Virus record (IMG/VR): IMGVR_UViG_3300037264_001537
Location: 1-21,211 of that record
Length of the DNA: 21,211 nt
Direction: 5' to 3' (one strand)
Source: a virus
Shown here piece by piece: positions 14,302 through 20,769 of this stretch (position 1 is the first letter of the stretch; every line of letters starts with the position of its first letter). Under the pieces are notes generated by a model. The model saw only the letters and a program-made list of their open reading frames with translations. It did no database searches and was not told the DNA's origin. A program made the position numbers and the translations under genes.

Positions 14302-14695
14302 TTAACTTTTTAGTTAATTCTTTTATTTGGGGCGTAGAATTTAATTCTATATTAACATTTAAACTTTTTTCAGGAGCATATTTGCCTTTTAATTTATAAC
14401 CCATATCTAACCCCTTGCTTATTGCCTGGCTATCCAATTCTTCATACTCCGACTCTAAATCACCTTTTATATAACGCCTTACTTTTTTAGGCACTTCTAA
14501 TAATTCTCTATGTTTTTCTGCTAATAATTTATCAGGCAAATACTTTTCCATTAACTCTAGCCAACCCTTTGACTTAGTTAATTTTGTAGGTGCAATAGCA
14601 GTATTTTTACTATATCCTGCTTTTACCATTACCTCTCCAATTTTTCTACCACTTTCTACTAACTTAAATGCCTTTTTTTGTTTTAGTGTCGCCAT
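14219..14695 (-). CDS. terS: Terminase small subunit
   Basis: A 158-residue protein that recognises the packaging site and assembles as a ring beside the large subunit. The N-terminal 40 residues form a helix-turn-helix with the usual pattern (K-Q-K-K-A-F-K-L-V-E-S-G, then V-M-V-K-A-G-Y-S-K-N-T-A). A helical oligomerisation part (Y-L-P-D-K-L-L-A-E-K-H-R-E-L-L-E) follows, and a flexible Pro/Ser/Asn-rich tail ends the protein. It starts immediately after the 327-residue gene with no spare bases and overlaps terL by 83 bases. Pattern and place agree; no alignment was run. Confidence 0.85.
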   Translation of the reverse strand: MATLKQKKAFKLVESGRKIGEVMVKAGYSKNTAIAPTKLTKSKGWLELMEKYLPDKLLAEKHRELLEVPKKVRRYIKGDLESEYEELDSQAISKGLDMGYKLKGKYAPEKSLNVNIELNSTPQIKELTKKLNGIYRGTSVPSDGGIASTLDNKAPNKE

Positions 14696-15679
14696 TTATC
14701 TTTTATTTATTACTTTTATTCGAGGCGGGAGATTACCATCAGGAAACATAGCATTATAAATCGCTATTCTTTCCGCTATATTTAATCCCTTTGTATCATA
14801 ATCGCCGTATAGTAAACTATAAAATATATCCGCTTCATCTAATTTGACATTATCCCAATTTATAGCATTTATAGCTTCTTTAATATCTTTTTTGAATTTT
14901 GGAATCCACCAAATTACTTTTAATACATTTGCTCCCCTTTTAAAAGAATCTATCGGTTTTGCTTCTTTATCTGGAGTTCTATCCGCGTGAATTTTTAACA
15001 ATCTTTCCATCTCTTTGGGGAAATTCCTTAACAACTCTTCCTTATTCGCTTCTGCCATTATATCTTGAGCTGGAATACGATAAGCATTATCAAATTCAAA
15101 CATTGCTCCAAAATTTTCTGCTGTTTTTTCCGCCACATCTTCATTTACCCATAAATTAACTAAAAATGCTTTTACTCCTTTTTGAATTTCCTTTACAAAC
15201 TTGCAGTAACATCCATCGAGATAATAGGGTCGCATAGTTAAATCTGAAATCTCATTAAAATAACTACATATCCGATTTATCCTTCCCTTTTTATGTATTG
15301 TTGTTAAAAATCTTATCGCATCTATAAATAATCTCTTTACGGGGCAAACTGCATAAATAGCTTCTACCGGCGCATATGTCTTGCTTGGAAAAGGGCAACC
15401 ATACCAATAAACAAAATTCCCTTCTCCTTTTATACTTTCAAACCTTTCGGGGATAAAACCTACTTGTCCGCCCGAACCATCGTCTCTTATTTCTCCCCAT
15501 TGTTCTTGTGATGGGTTAGCCCTATTAAACCTATATCTGAACACACTATCTTCTAATGGTGGCGGTATTTTATAACCTGCCTGTTCTAACCCTTGAAATC
15601 CATTATTTTGTATTGGTTCTTGTTTTAAAACTATTTTATGTTTGCAATTCGGGCAAAATAATAAATTTTCATTTTCCAT
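14696..15679 (-). CDS. Unknown phage protein with N-terminal zinc ribbon, upstream of terminase
   Basis: A 327-residue protein. The first 20 residues hold C9-P-N-C12-K-H-K, half of a zinc ribbon; no clear partner pair follows nearby. The central part has G-N-F-V-Y-W-Y-G-C-P-F and Y-A-P-V-E-A-I-Y-A-V. A helical domain contains M-F-E-F-D-N-A-Y-R-I-P-A-Q-D-I and D-E-A-D-I-F-Y-S-L-L-Y-G-D-Y-D. I think I have seen this F-E-Y/F-D-N-A-Y-R segment in other phage packaging modules without an assigned function, but cannot verify that. It lies between the chaperonin genes and terS, overlaps the previous gene by 11 bases, and is probably a conserved partner of packaging or head assembly. Confidence 0.65.
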   Translation of the reverse strand: MENENLLFCPNCKHKIVLKQEPIQNNGFQGLEQAGYKIPPPLEDSVFRYRFNRANPSQEQWGEIRDDGSGGQVGFIPERFESIKGEGNFVYWYGCPFPSKTYAPVEAIYAVCPVKRLFIDAIRFLTTIHKKGRINRICSYFNEISDLTMRPYYLDGCYCKFVKEIQKGVKAFLVNLWVNEDVAEKTAENFGAMFEFDNAYRIPAQDIMAEANKEELLRNFPKEMERLLKIHADRTPDKEAKPIDSFKRGANVLKVIWWIPKFKKDIKEAINAINWDNVKLDEADIFYSLLYGDYDTKGLNIAERIAIYNAMFPDGNLPPRIKVINKR

Positions 15680-15839
15680 CGTTAGTTAGTAATTTAACTA
15701 ATACATCTTCAGGCTTTATTTCCCGTGCCTCTATAACTTTGCCATATTTCTGCATCCAACCTTTATAATTACCATCTTCTTGCTTTTCTATAACTATCAC
15801 ATTTGGGTTAATTTCGGGGTTAAATTCTTTATCTTCCAT
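15669..15839 (-). CDS. 56-residue conserved-looking small protein
   Basis: An ATG-to-TGA frame of 56 residues. The second half (G-W-M-Q-K-Y-G-K-V-I-E-A-R-E-I-K-P-E-D-V-L-V-K-L-L-T-N-D-G in broken form) follows a pattern I associate with small phage proteins of the 'R-x-x-x-P-E-D-V-L-x-x-L-L-T-H/N-D-G' type. It overlaps both neighbours by 11 bases, which strongly supports it as a real gene in the operon. No function is known to me. Confidence 0.6.
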   Translation of the reverse strand: MEDKEFNPEINPNVIVIEKQEDGNYKGWMQKYGKVIEAREIKPEDVLVKLLTNDGK

Positions 15840-15996
15840 TTTTATTAAAATCTACAGCTTTTTGAATTATTTTTTGGCAGTTTCGACACATTAGCTTTTG
15901 GCTTAAAGCCACCCCGCCAATAGGCATAACTATTCCTCGTCTTTTAATTATAAACTTGCGTTTTTTACAAGTTTCACACAATGAAAATATCTTCAT
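15829..15996 (-). CDS. 55-residue zinc-ribbon microprotein
   Basis: An ATG-to-TAA frame of 55 residues with C7-x-x-C10 and C37-x-x-C40 separated by a basic, hydrophobic stretch: a two-CxxC zinc ribbon. The ATG overlaps the groEL stop codon as ATGA, and the stop overlaps the next start by 11 bases, so it is clearly part of the operon. It may bind nucleic acid or a protein partner; function unknown. Confidence 0.6.
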   Translation of the reverse strand: MKIFSLCETCKKRKFIIKRRGIVMPIGGVALSQKLMCRNCQKIIQKAVDFNKNGR

Positions 15997-17531
15997 ATTT
16001 GATTTTGTGGCATTAAATGACTTTCTTCTTTTGATAAAAGCACCACATTGCCAATAGTTAGAATTGAAGCCGCTACTCCAATAGCATTTTTAACGGCATT
16101 TATTTCCACATCAACAGGATTTACAATACCTTTTTTCATTAAATCCTCAACCTTGCCCGTTCTGCTATTAAAACACTTTTTGCCCCCTACTTTCAATTTA
16201 TTGGGTTCTTTGCCAAAATTTTTAACTATTCTATTAAAGGGTTCTTTTAATACTTCAGCCATTATTTTACCACCAATTTCATTTAAAAGCAAATTTTTAG
16301 TAGAATTTATCAAAGCAATACCACCACCAACAACAATTCCATTTTCTAAAGCACAACTACTAGCATTAATAGCATCTTCAACCTTAAGTCGCCTATAATA
16401 TAATGCTTGGTCTGAATAAGCGCCCACAAAATAGCGAGCAGTTTTAGTATTAAGCCGTCCAGCTCTTTGTAAGGCACTATCGCTCCCATCTTTTCTTAAT
16501 GCTTCTATATGTTCCGATAAATCATTAATCCCATCAATATAAGTGTCTTCTTTTGTAATTGTAATATGGCTAAACTGCCCCAAATCTTCATCCGTAACAT
16601 TTGATAAACTCTTACCAATTCCATCAATTATTTTTCCCCCGCTTGCTTGAGCCAAATCTTCCCACCATTCATCCCGCCATAATACCGGCATTTTAACAAC
16701 CATTGTCTTAAATCCCCTTTCTATTCTTGTCTTAACCAAACTTGCCACCACTGGCATTTCTATTTCTTCACAAAAAATAACTAATTCCTTTATATTTTTA
16801 GTAAATAATGACGACAAAATCGTATTAAGGTCATCATTAGACATTATTTTTTGCTTTGCAAGCAAGATTTTAGGTTCTTTCCAAATTATTCCATTCATAA
16901 ACCTACCCAAAGCATCAACATCGCACATATAAGGACTTACATAAGTAGCTCCGTGAATTGTTATACCTGTGCCTATTGTGTAGCCATCCTCGGCCGTTTT
17001 TGAAATATCCCAACTTATAACGCCGTCTTTACCTATTTTTTTATAAATTTCCTGTATCATATTGCCTATTCCTTCATCTTCTGAAGAAATAGTAGCAACT
17101 TTTGAAACTTCATTAAGAGTAATTTTTTTTGATTGTTCTTTAAGAGATTTTTCTAATAAGGGAATACATTTTTCAAGAGAATTTTTTATATCCATCGGCG
17201 AAAATTTATCAAGATATTTTCTACCCTCTTCTAAAATTGCCGAAGTTAAGACACAAGTAGTTGAAGAGCCATCTCCGCTTGCCTTATTAGCACGAGAAAC
17301 CGCCTCTCTTATTATTTTTCTTCCTATTTCTTCTAAAGGGTCAGCAAATTTAATAGCATCGACAATGGTAGCTCCATCATTTGTTGTGGATATGCCAGGA
17401 TTTTCAAAGGTTTCTATTAAGCTATTTTTGCCGAAAGTTCCCATAGTCGCCCCAACCGCATCTGCCACTTTTTTTACTCCCCGCATTACCCCATCTATTG
17501 CTTCTTTTCCAAAAATTAAATTATCTATCAT
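15993..17531 (-). CDS. groEL: Phage-encoded GroEL-type chaperonin
   Basis: A 512-residue group I chaperonin that would form the ATP-driven folding chamber in the cytoplasm. The equatorial ATP-site signatures are present: T29-M-G-T-F-G34-K-N (GroEL: T-L-G-P-K-G-R-N), T-N-D52-G, and G86-D87-G-S-S-T-T. The catalytic-aspartate region K-V-E-D386-A-I-N-A-S and G-G-G at 402-404 are also kept. The apical domain (about 190-335) is recognisable by Y-V-S-P-Y and the A-S-G-G-K-I-I-D motif. Differences from bacterial GroEL include loss of the P33-K34 pair, a shortened intermediate-domain segment after the apical domain, a Trp-rich run (L-W-R-D-E-W-W near 284-290) where GroEL has G-F-G-D-R-R, and no G-G-M tail. 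It is coupled by ATGA overlaps on both sides. It probably folds capsid or other virion proteins. Confidence 0.92.
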   Translation of the reverse strand: MIDNLIFGKEAIDGVMRGVKKVADAVGATMGTFGKNSLIETFENPGISTTNDGATIVDAIKFADPLEEIGRKIIREAVSRANKASGDGSSTTCVLTSAILEEGRKYLDKFSPMDIKNSLEKCIPLLEKSLKEQSKKITLNEVSKVATISSEDEGIGNMIQEIYKKIGKDGVISWDISKTAEDGYTIGTGITIHGATYVSPYMCDVDALGRFMNGIIWKEPKILLAKQKIMSNDDLNTILSSLFTKNIKELVIFCEEIEMPVVASLVKTRIERGFKTMVVKMPVLWRDEWWEDLAQASGGKIIDGIGKSLSNVTDEDLGQFSHITITKEDTYIDGINDLSEHIEALRKDGSDSALQRAGRLNTKTARYFVGAYSDQALYYRRLKVEDAINASSCALENGIVVGGGIALINSTKNLLLNEIGGKIMAEVLKEPFNRIVKNFGKEPNKLKVGGKKCFNSRTGKVEDLMKKGIVNPVDVEINAVKNAIGVAASILTIGNVVLLSKEESHLMPQNQI

Positions 17532-18094
17532 AAATTCATATTTTTATATGGCCCAAATGGTCCGGGAATAGAAACTTCTCCCTTCTCTAAGCTTGGGAAA
17601 AACATAAAACAAGTAGCATTACCAAATCTTGCTTTTAATACCGATTCCGTTAAATTGAATCCATATATTTGACCCTTTTTAAGGACATTACCCTTGTAGT
17701 TCCAAATAGCAGTTCCCTTATCTTGACCTATCATTGTATAAACCTTTCCTTCAGCATCTTCGTCCATTCCCAATAATGTCCAAGCAAAAACAAAAGTATT
17801 TTCATCGACTATGGACGCTGTTATCTGGCAAGACTGGGGAATCTCTTTGGGTGGCTCTATCGGAGAAGATATTATTTCTTGTGGTTTAATTTGTTTATTC
17901 ATATTGTCTATTTTTAATTGAAATAATTTATTTTGAAGTTCTTCGACCTGTTTTAAAAGAAGTTCTATTTGTAATTTAAGAACTTTTGTTGTTAATTCTT
18001 GAATTTGTAAATCAATTTGCGGATTATTTGAGGCGGAACTAATAGTAGGCGATAAAAGTATTAATGCTATCAAGATATAAATTAGTTTTTTCAT
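17528..18094 (-). CDS. Exported coiled-coil protein between groES and groEL
   Basis: A 188-residue protein with a clear N-terminal signal peptide: two Lys, a hydrophobic core (about residues 4-17) and a likely signal-peptidase site after S-S-A near residue 21. There is no lipobox cysteine. A coiled coil follows (about 25-70, L-Q-I-E-L-L-L-K-Q-V-E-E-L-Q), then a Pro-rich linker and a beta-rich C-terminal domain (87-188) with two cysteines, C89 and C162, that could form a disulfide outside the cytoplasm. It overlaps both neighbours by 4 bases. An exported protein in a chaperonin operon is unexpected. Lysis or spanin-like function, or an envelope role during infection, are possible; I recognise no family. 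Confidence 0.75.
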   Translation of the reverse strand: MKKLIYILIALILLSPTISSASNNPQIDLQIQELTTKVLKLQIELLLKQVEELQNKLFQLKIDNMNKQIKPQEIISSPIEPPKEIPQSCQITASIVDENTFVFAWTLLGMDEDAEGKVYTMIGQDKGTAIWNYKGNVLKKGQIYGFNLTESVLKARFGNATCFMFFPSLEKGEVSIPGPFGPYKNMNL

Positions 18095-18306
18095 AAGTAT
18101 TCTTTTTTAAACATTGAATCACTTGGCTTTAAAATTTCTCTTATATGCCACGAAATGTAAATATGATTAGGACAATTTGCTGGGAAAAACTTTGTTATTC
18201 CGCATCTCTCACATCTTTCCAACGAACCACCTTTTATTATCTTTAATTGCTTAAACTTATGAAGCCAACCTCTTTTTTGACAATAGCTATTTTGGTATCT
18301 CTTCAT
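18091..18306 (-). CDS. Small zinc-knuckle protein, downstream of groES
   Basis: I take the start as the ATG at 18306, giving 71 residues with a 20-base overlap of groES. A longer frame is open to 18417, but its first 37 residues would lie wholly within groES. The core is C32-E-R-C35-G-I-T-K-F-F-P-A-N-C45-P-N-H48, a four-ligand zinc site, followed by Y-I-S-W-H-I-R-E-I-L-K. It appears to be a small nucleic-acid or protein-binding knuckle. The stop overlaps the next start by 4 bases. Function unknown. Confidence 0.6.
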   Translation of the reverse strand: MKRYQNSYCQKRGWLHKFKQLKIIKGGSLERCERCGITKFFPANCPNHIYISWHIREILKPSDSMFKKEYL

Positions 18307-18544
18307 TTGTTTCAGTAGCTCTAATATCTTCATATCTAACGAGCCAAAAAAATGTTTTTCCATCTCCTGTTGGATATTTCGCGGCCAAATAACTATCAAA
18401 ATATACCCTACTTCCAATAAATAATCCCGAATCGCCCGAATTTACAACTATACCTATTTCTTCATAAATATCTTTTTCAGAAGCAATGAAAGAATCGCTT
18501 TTTAAAGGTTCTATTAAAATATAATTATTTATCGGTTGTATCAT
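18287..18544 (-). CDS. groES: GroES-like co-chaperonin
   Basis: An 85-residue protein with the layout of GroES: I-Q-P-I-N-N-Y-I-L-I-E-P-L at the N-terminus (GroES: I-R-P-L-H-D-R-V-I-V-K), G-I-V-V-N-S-G-D-S-G-L-F-I-G-S-R-V-Y-F in the barrel, and W-L-V-R-Y-E-D-I-R-A at the end (GroES: L-I-M-S-E-S-D-I-L-A). It would cap the chaperonin ring. Residues 15-28 are in the place of the GroEL-binding mobile loop, but the usual G-G-I-V-L is absent; F-I-A-S is a candidate replacement. With a divergent GroEL three genes on, a co-adapted pair is plausible. T4 gp31 is the known precedent for a phage co-chaperonin of low similarity. It overlaps both neighbours by 20 bases. Confidence 0.78.
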   Translation of the reverse strand: MIQPINNYILIEPLKSDSFIASEKDIYEEIGIVVNSGDSGLFIGSRVYFDSYLAAKYPTGDGKTFFWLVRYEDIRATETNEEIPK

Positions 18545-18719
18545 CTTTTATTTCTTCGCTTAATAAATCTCTTTCCGGCATTATAATCGTAGCCATTTTC
18601 TTTTGAATTGTAGACAAATTCTTAGTTAAAACCTTAAATCTGTCATCTAATAATTCAGGACTTTTATCTATTTTATATTCAGATAAATTCCACAAATTCT
18701 TTAAGCGTTTTAATATCAT
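18525..18719 (-). CDS. 64-residue unknown protein
   Basis: A small soluble protein: a basic N-terminal helix (M-I-L-K-R-L-K-N-L-W-N-L-S-E-Y), a central K-K-M-A-T-I-I-M-P segment and an acidic C-terminus. I recall similar small proteins (start 'L-x-x-L-W-x-L-S-E-Y', middle 'K-K-M-A-T-I') in phage operons but no function. It overlaps the previous gene by 4 bases and groES by 20, so it is translationally coupled. Confidence 0.6.
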   Translation of the reverse strand: MILKRLKNLWNLSEYKIDKSPELLDDRFKVLTKNLSTIQKKMATIIMPERDLLSEEIKDDTTDK

Positions 18720-18898
18720 TTCAACATTTTTTCTTTATTCATTTCTTCTAAATCAACGGGCGTTGTTTGAACTATAACTTTAAAACTTCCCTTTTCATCG
18801 GGAACAAACATAGGATAAGAGGCGAAATCAACATTAAACTTTTTAACTAATGCCCCATATTCTTCCATAAACGATTCAATTTTTGTTTTTATTTCCAT
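18716..18898 (-). CDS. 60-residue unknown protein
   Basis: A small protein with a helical first half (I-E-S-F-M-E-E-Y-G-A-L-V-K-K-F-N-V-D-F) and the strand segment Y-P-M-F-V-P-D-E-K-G-S-F-K-V-I-V-Q-T-T-P-V-D. The second part is a pattern I associate with small conserved phage proteins, unassigned in function. It overlaps the following gene by 4 bases. The upstream 61 bases to the membrane-protein gene are extremely A/T-rich without a recognised signal. Confidence 0.6.
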   Translation of the reverse strand: MEIKTKIESFMEEYGALVKKFNVDFASYPMFVPDEKGSFKVIVQTTPVDLEEMNKEKMLK

Positions 18899-18959
18899 AA
18901 AATTTATATAGACTAAAAAGAATTATTATTAAACAAATTTCAATAATTATAAATTATAA

Positions 18960-19133
18960 TCATATTACATTTCCCCCCACTAATTTAATTAAAGTGTCTT
19001 GATTTTGTATAATTTTATCTAATTTTTGTAATAATTCCGTGGCAAAAAGGAAAGCGCCAATTAAAGCTAAAATGAAAAGCACGATTTTTATTTTTTGTGA
19101 GCCATCACTCACTTTTAAAGGTTTTTCACCCAT
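18960..19133 (-). CDS. 57-residue single-TM microprotein
   Basis: An ATG-to-TGA frame of 57 residues. A polar, basic N-terminus (residues 1-16) precedes one hydrophobic span (about 17-34, I-V-L-F-I-L-A-L-I-G-A-F-L-F-A). An amphipathic C-terminal helix (L-L-Q-K-L-D-K-I-I-Q-N-Q) follows. It is the first gene after the promoter at 19143-19171, and that promoter leaves little or no 5' leader. A small holin-like or membrane-anchoring role is possible but has no sequence proof, and one TM segment alone is not diagnostic. Confidence 0.6.
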   Translation of the reverse strand: MGEKPLKVSDGSQKIKIVLFILALIGAFLFATELLQKLDKIIQNQDTLIKLVGGNVI

Positions 19134-19142
19134 AATTACCTA

Positions 19143-19171
19143 ATTATACCACACTTTTATTTATAAATCAA
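19143..19171 (-). promoter_or_regulatory. Sigma70-type promoter with extended -10
   Basis: On the minus strand: TTGATT (19166-19171), a 17-base spacer, then TATAAT (19143-19148) preceded by TGG, giving an extended -10. The -10 is a perfect consensus match. Transcription should start 6-8 bases further on, at about 19135-19137, only 1-3 bases before the ATG at 19133. The message for the chaperonin and packaging operon would then be leaderless or nearly so. Confidence 0.65.
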
Positions 19172-19214
19172 CTACTCCCACAACCTTATTTTTATTTATT
19201 TAATTCTCCGACCT

Positions 19215-19484
19215 TTAGTTTTTCATATCTTCTATTAATTGTTTGACTTCACTAATTGCCCTATTCACTCCGAAATCTTGGCTCGTTTCTAATTCGGGAT
19301 TTCCAGTATATCTAAGTTTATCAATCTCTTTCTCCAATTCATCAAGTTGTTCGGTTAGTGCGGTGCGGAAATGGTTTTTAAATTCTTTCACTTTATATTC
19401 TCTCGGAGTATCTTCGCCAAGCTCCGTATCAATATACACAAACTTTTTATCAAATTCTTCCAACCTTTCGTTTATTGTTTTCAT
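19215..19484 (-). CDS. Small acidic helical protein, unknown
   Basis: An 89-residue protein rich in E and K with two helical stretches: N-terminal (I-N-E-R-L-E-E-F-D-K-K-F) and central (T-E-Q-L-D-E-L-E-K-E-I-D-K-L). No ligands, signals or TM segments. It is the last gene of the right-hand cluster before the promoter gap and starts 4 bases after the stop of the 185-residue gene. The 81-base gap after it holds the promoter. Confidence 0.6.
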   Translation of the reverse strand: MKTINERLEEFDKKFVYIDTELGEDTPREYKVKEFKNHFRTALTEQLDELEKEIDKLRYTGNPELETSQDFGVNRAISEVKQLIEDMKN

Positions 19485-19488
19485 ATTT

Positions 19489-20046
19489 TTAATCCCACGG
19501 ATTTTTAGTTAAAAAACATCTTATTAGTGCCTGTGCTTGATATGGTGTTAGGGTAGATAGATTTTCAGCGTCTTTCGGCAGGCAACTCATCATCAATTCC
19601 CATTGTCTTTCCCTCTCCGCTTTTTGAATACTCTTTATTTCTTTCATATTCCAAAATTCAGTAATACCAAGTTCTCGTAGTAAATCTTCTCGTCCTTTTT
19701 GATGTCCCTCTTTCTCCCATTCAATTTTTTTGGTGCGGATTTTTTCAATGGTATTTTTTATAATTTCATCTCTCTTATCGCAATTATTCTCTTTGTGATA
19801 TTTAGCCCAAAAGCCGAAAAGGATTGTTTCAATTCCGTCATCTTCCCAATTTTCCTTTTCGGGCTGGATTTCGGCGGGCTTTTGTCCTTTTATTATTCTT
19901 CCAATATATTTTAATCCTTTCTCCTTATTCCCGCATAATTTTCTTTCTTCTGATTTAATTTCGGCAGGCTTTTTATTCTTTTGACAAATAGGACAATCTC
20001 TTTTTTCACTCTCCCATTCGTGTTTTTCACAATAAAATTTAATCAT
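19489..20046 (-). CDS. Unknown protein with N-terminal zinc finger
   Basis: A 185-residue protein beginning with C6-E-K-H9 and C18-P-I-C21, a likely zinc site. A short internal duplication follows: K-K-P-A-E-I-K-S-E-E and, about 30 residues later, Q-K-P-A-E-I-Q-P-E-K. The C-terminal two thirds are helical and charged, with F-W-A-K-Y-H-K-E near residue 79. It ends with a compact helical motif (L-T-P-Y-Q-A-Q-A-L-I-R-C-F-L). The role is unknown; a nucleic-acid-associated accessory protein is possible. Confidence 0.6.
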   Translation of the reverse strand: MIKFYCEKHEWESEKRDCPICQKNKKPAEIKSEERKLCGNKEKGLKYIGRIIKGQKPAEIQPEKENWEDDGIETILFGFWAKYHKENNCDKRDEIIKNTIEKIRTKKIEWEKEGHQKGREDLLRELGITEFWNMKEIKSIQKAERERQWELMMSCLPKDAENLSTLTPYQAQALIRCFLTKNPWD

Positions 20047-20063
20047 ATTTACTTTTAGTTTGT

Positions 20064-20237
20064 TTAGTCAAAAATTTTATATTTTGACGCTATCCCTAAT
20101 ACAATTCCTTTCGCAAAATGAAAGTTTGCCCCTGTTTCTTTTTCTAAATCATCAAAACGCTCAATAATAGCATTTATTATAATTCCCATTGCGATTTTAC
20201 TTTCTTTTTTTTGCTTACTTATCTTTATTTTAGACAT
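20064..20237 (-). CDS. 57-residue unknown protein
   Basis: An ATG-to-TAA frame of 57 residues. The N-terminal 15 residues are very basic. A mixed helical part follows (G-I-I-I-N-A-I-I-E-R-F-D-D-L-E-K-E-T-G), then F-A-K-G-I-V-L-G-I-A. Its start lies 2 bases after the YopX gene stop, which supports a real gene. I do not recognise the family. The hydrophobicity is too mixed for a confident membrane call. Confidence 0.55.
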   Translation of the reverse strand: MSKIKISKQKKESKIAMGIIINAIIERFDDLEKETGANFHFAKGIVLGIASKYKIFD

Positions 20238-20239
20238 AT

Positions 20240-20734
20240 TTAGGTTTTAGGGGTTAATAGTTCGGGGTTTTCGTAGATGTCTGTGTTGTCAAGTAGATGC
20301 TTTGATTCGTAGATGTTGCCGATGACTTTTAAATCTTCTCTTTCTATTCTGTAAGGATTTTCCCTGTTCCAAACAAGACCATATTTAAAATTTTTTCTTC
20401 CAATTCCAAGACCCGTTATCCAACCATCCTTTGATTTTTGATAAAACCCATAATTTGGATATTCACTTTGCCAAAAAATAACCCATCCATTTTGTAAAAT
20501 ATCCCCCTCATAAATTTCCTTTCCATTTTTATCAAGAAGTCCTGTGAATTGTCCAAGCGTTTCAATATCTATTTCGTGGGCAACATTCTCCTGAATAATA
20601 CAATATCTCCCAACTCCACTATCTAAAAATTGACCATCGCAATTAAATTCCGTAGTAATCGGTGTTTTTACAAAATATCCATAAGCCCAGCGTCCATCAT
20701 CTATTCTTTTTGCTCTAAATTTAATCTCTCTCAT
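20240..20734 (-). CDS. YopX-family protein
   Basis: A 164-residue protein matching the YopX family found in many phages and prophages. The hallmarks are M-R-E-I-K-F-R-A-K-R at the start, W-A-Y-G-Y, then G-Q-F-T-G-L-L-D-K-N-G-K-E-I-Y-E-G-D-I-L, and V-I-G-N-I-Y-E at the C-terminus. All are present in the right order. The family is small and beta-rich and its biochemical role remains unclear, although it is a reliable phage marker. The C-terminal ~20 residues after V-I-G-N-I-Y-E-S are extra and repeat the 'N-P-E-L-L' tail often seen in this family. Confidence 0.9.
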   Translation of the reverse strand: MREIKFRAKRIDDGRWAYGYFVKTPITTEFNCDGQFLDSGVGRYCIIQENVAHEIDIETLGQFTGLLDKNGKEIYEGDILQNGWVIFWQSEYPNYGFYQKSKDGWITGLGIGRKNFKYGLVWNRENPYRIEREDLKVIGNIYESKHLLDNTDIYENPELLTPKT

Positions 20735-20769
20735 ATACTTTTAATCTATTTTTTTGGGCGACCTTTTAA

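Noticed and set aside
16048-16398. 116-residue plus-strand frame opposite groEL
   Set aside because: The opposite strand is a clear GroEL reading frame; the plus frame is a shadow without its own features.
17062-17571. 169-residue plus-strand frame opposite the start of groEL
   Set aside because: It lies entirely antisense to strong, overlapping minus-strand genes, and its protein is a Ser/Phe-rich mirror without recognisable domains.
18307-18417. Longer start for the zinc-knuckle gene after groES
   Set aside because: The added 37 residues lie in a second frame inside groES and look like shadow sequence; the ATG at 18306 gives the usual short overlap.
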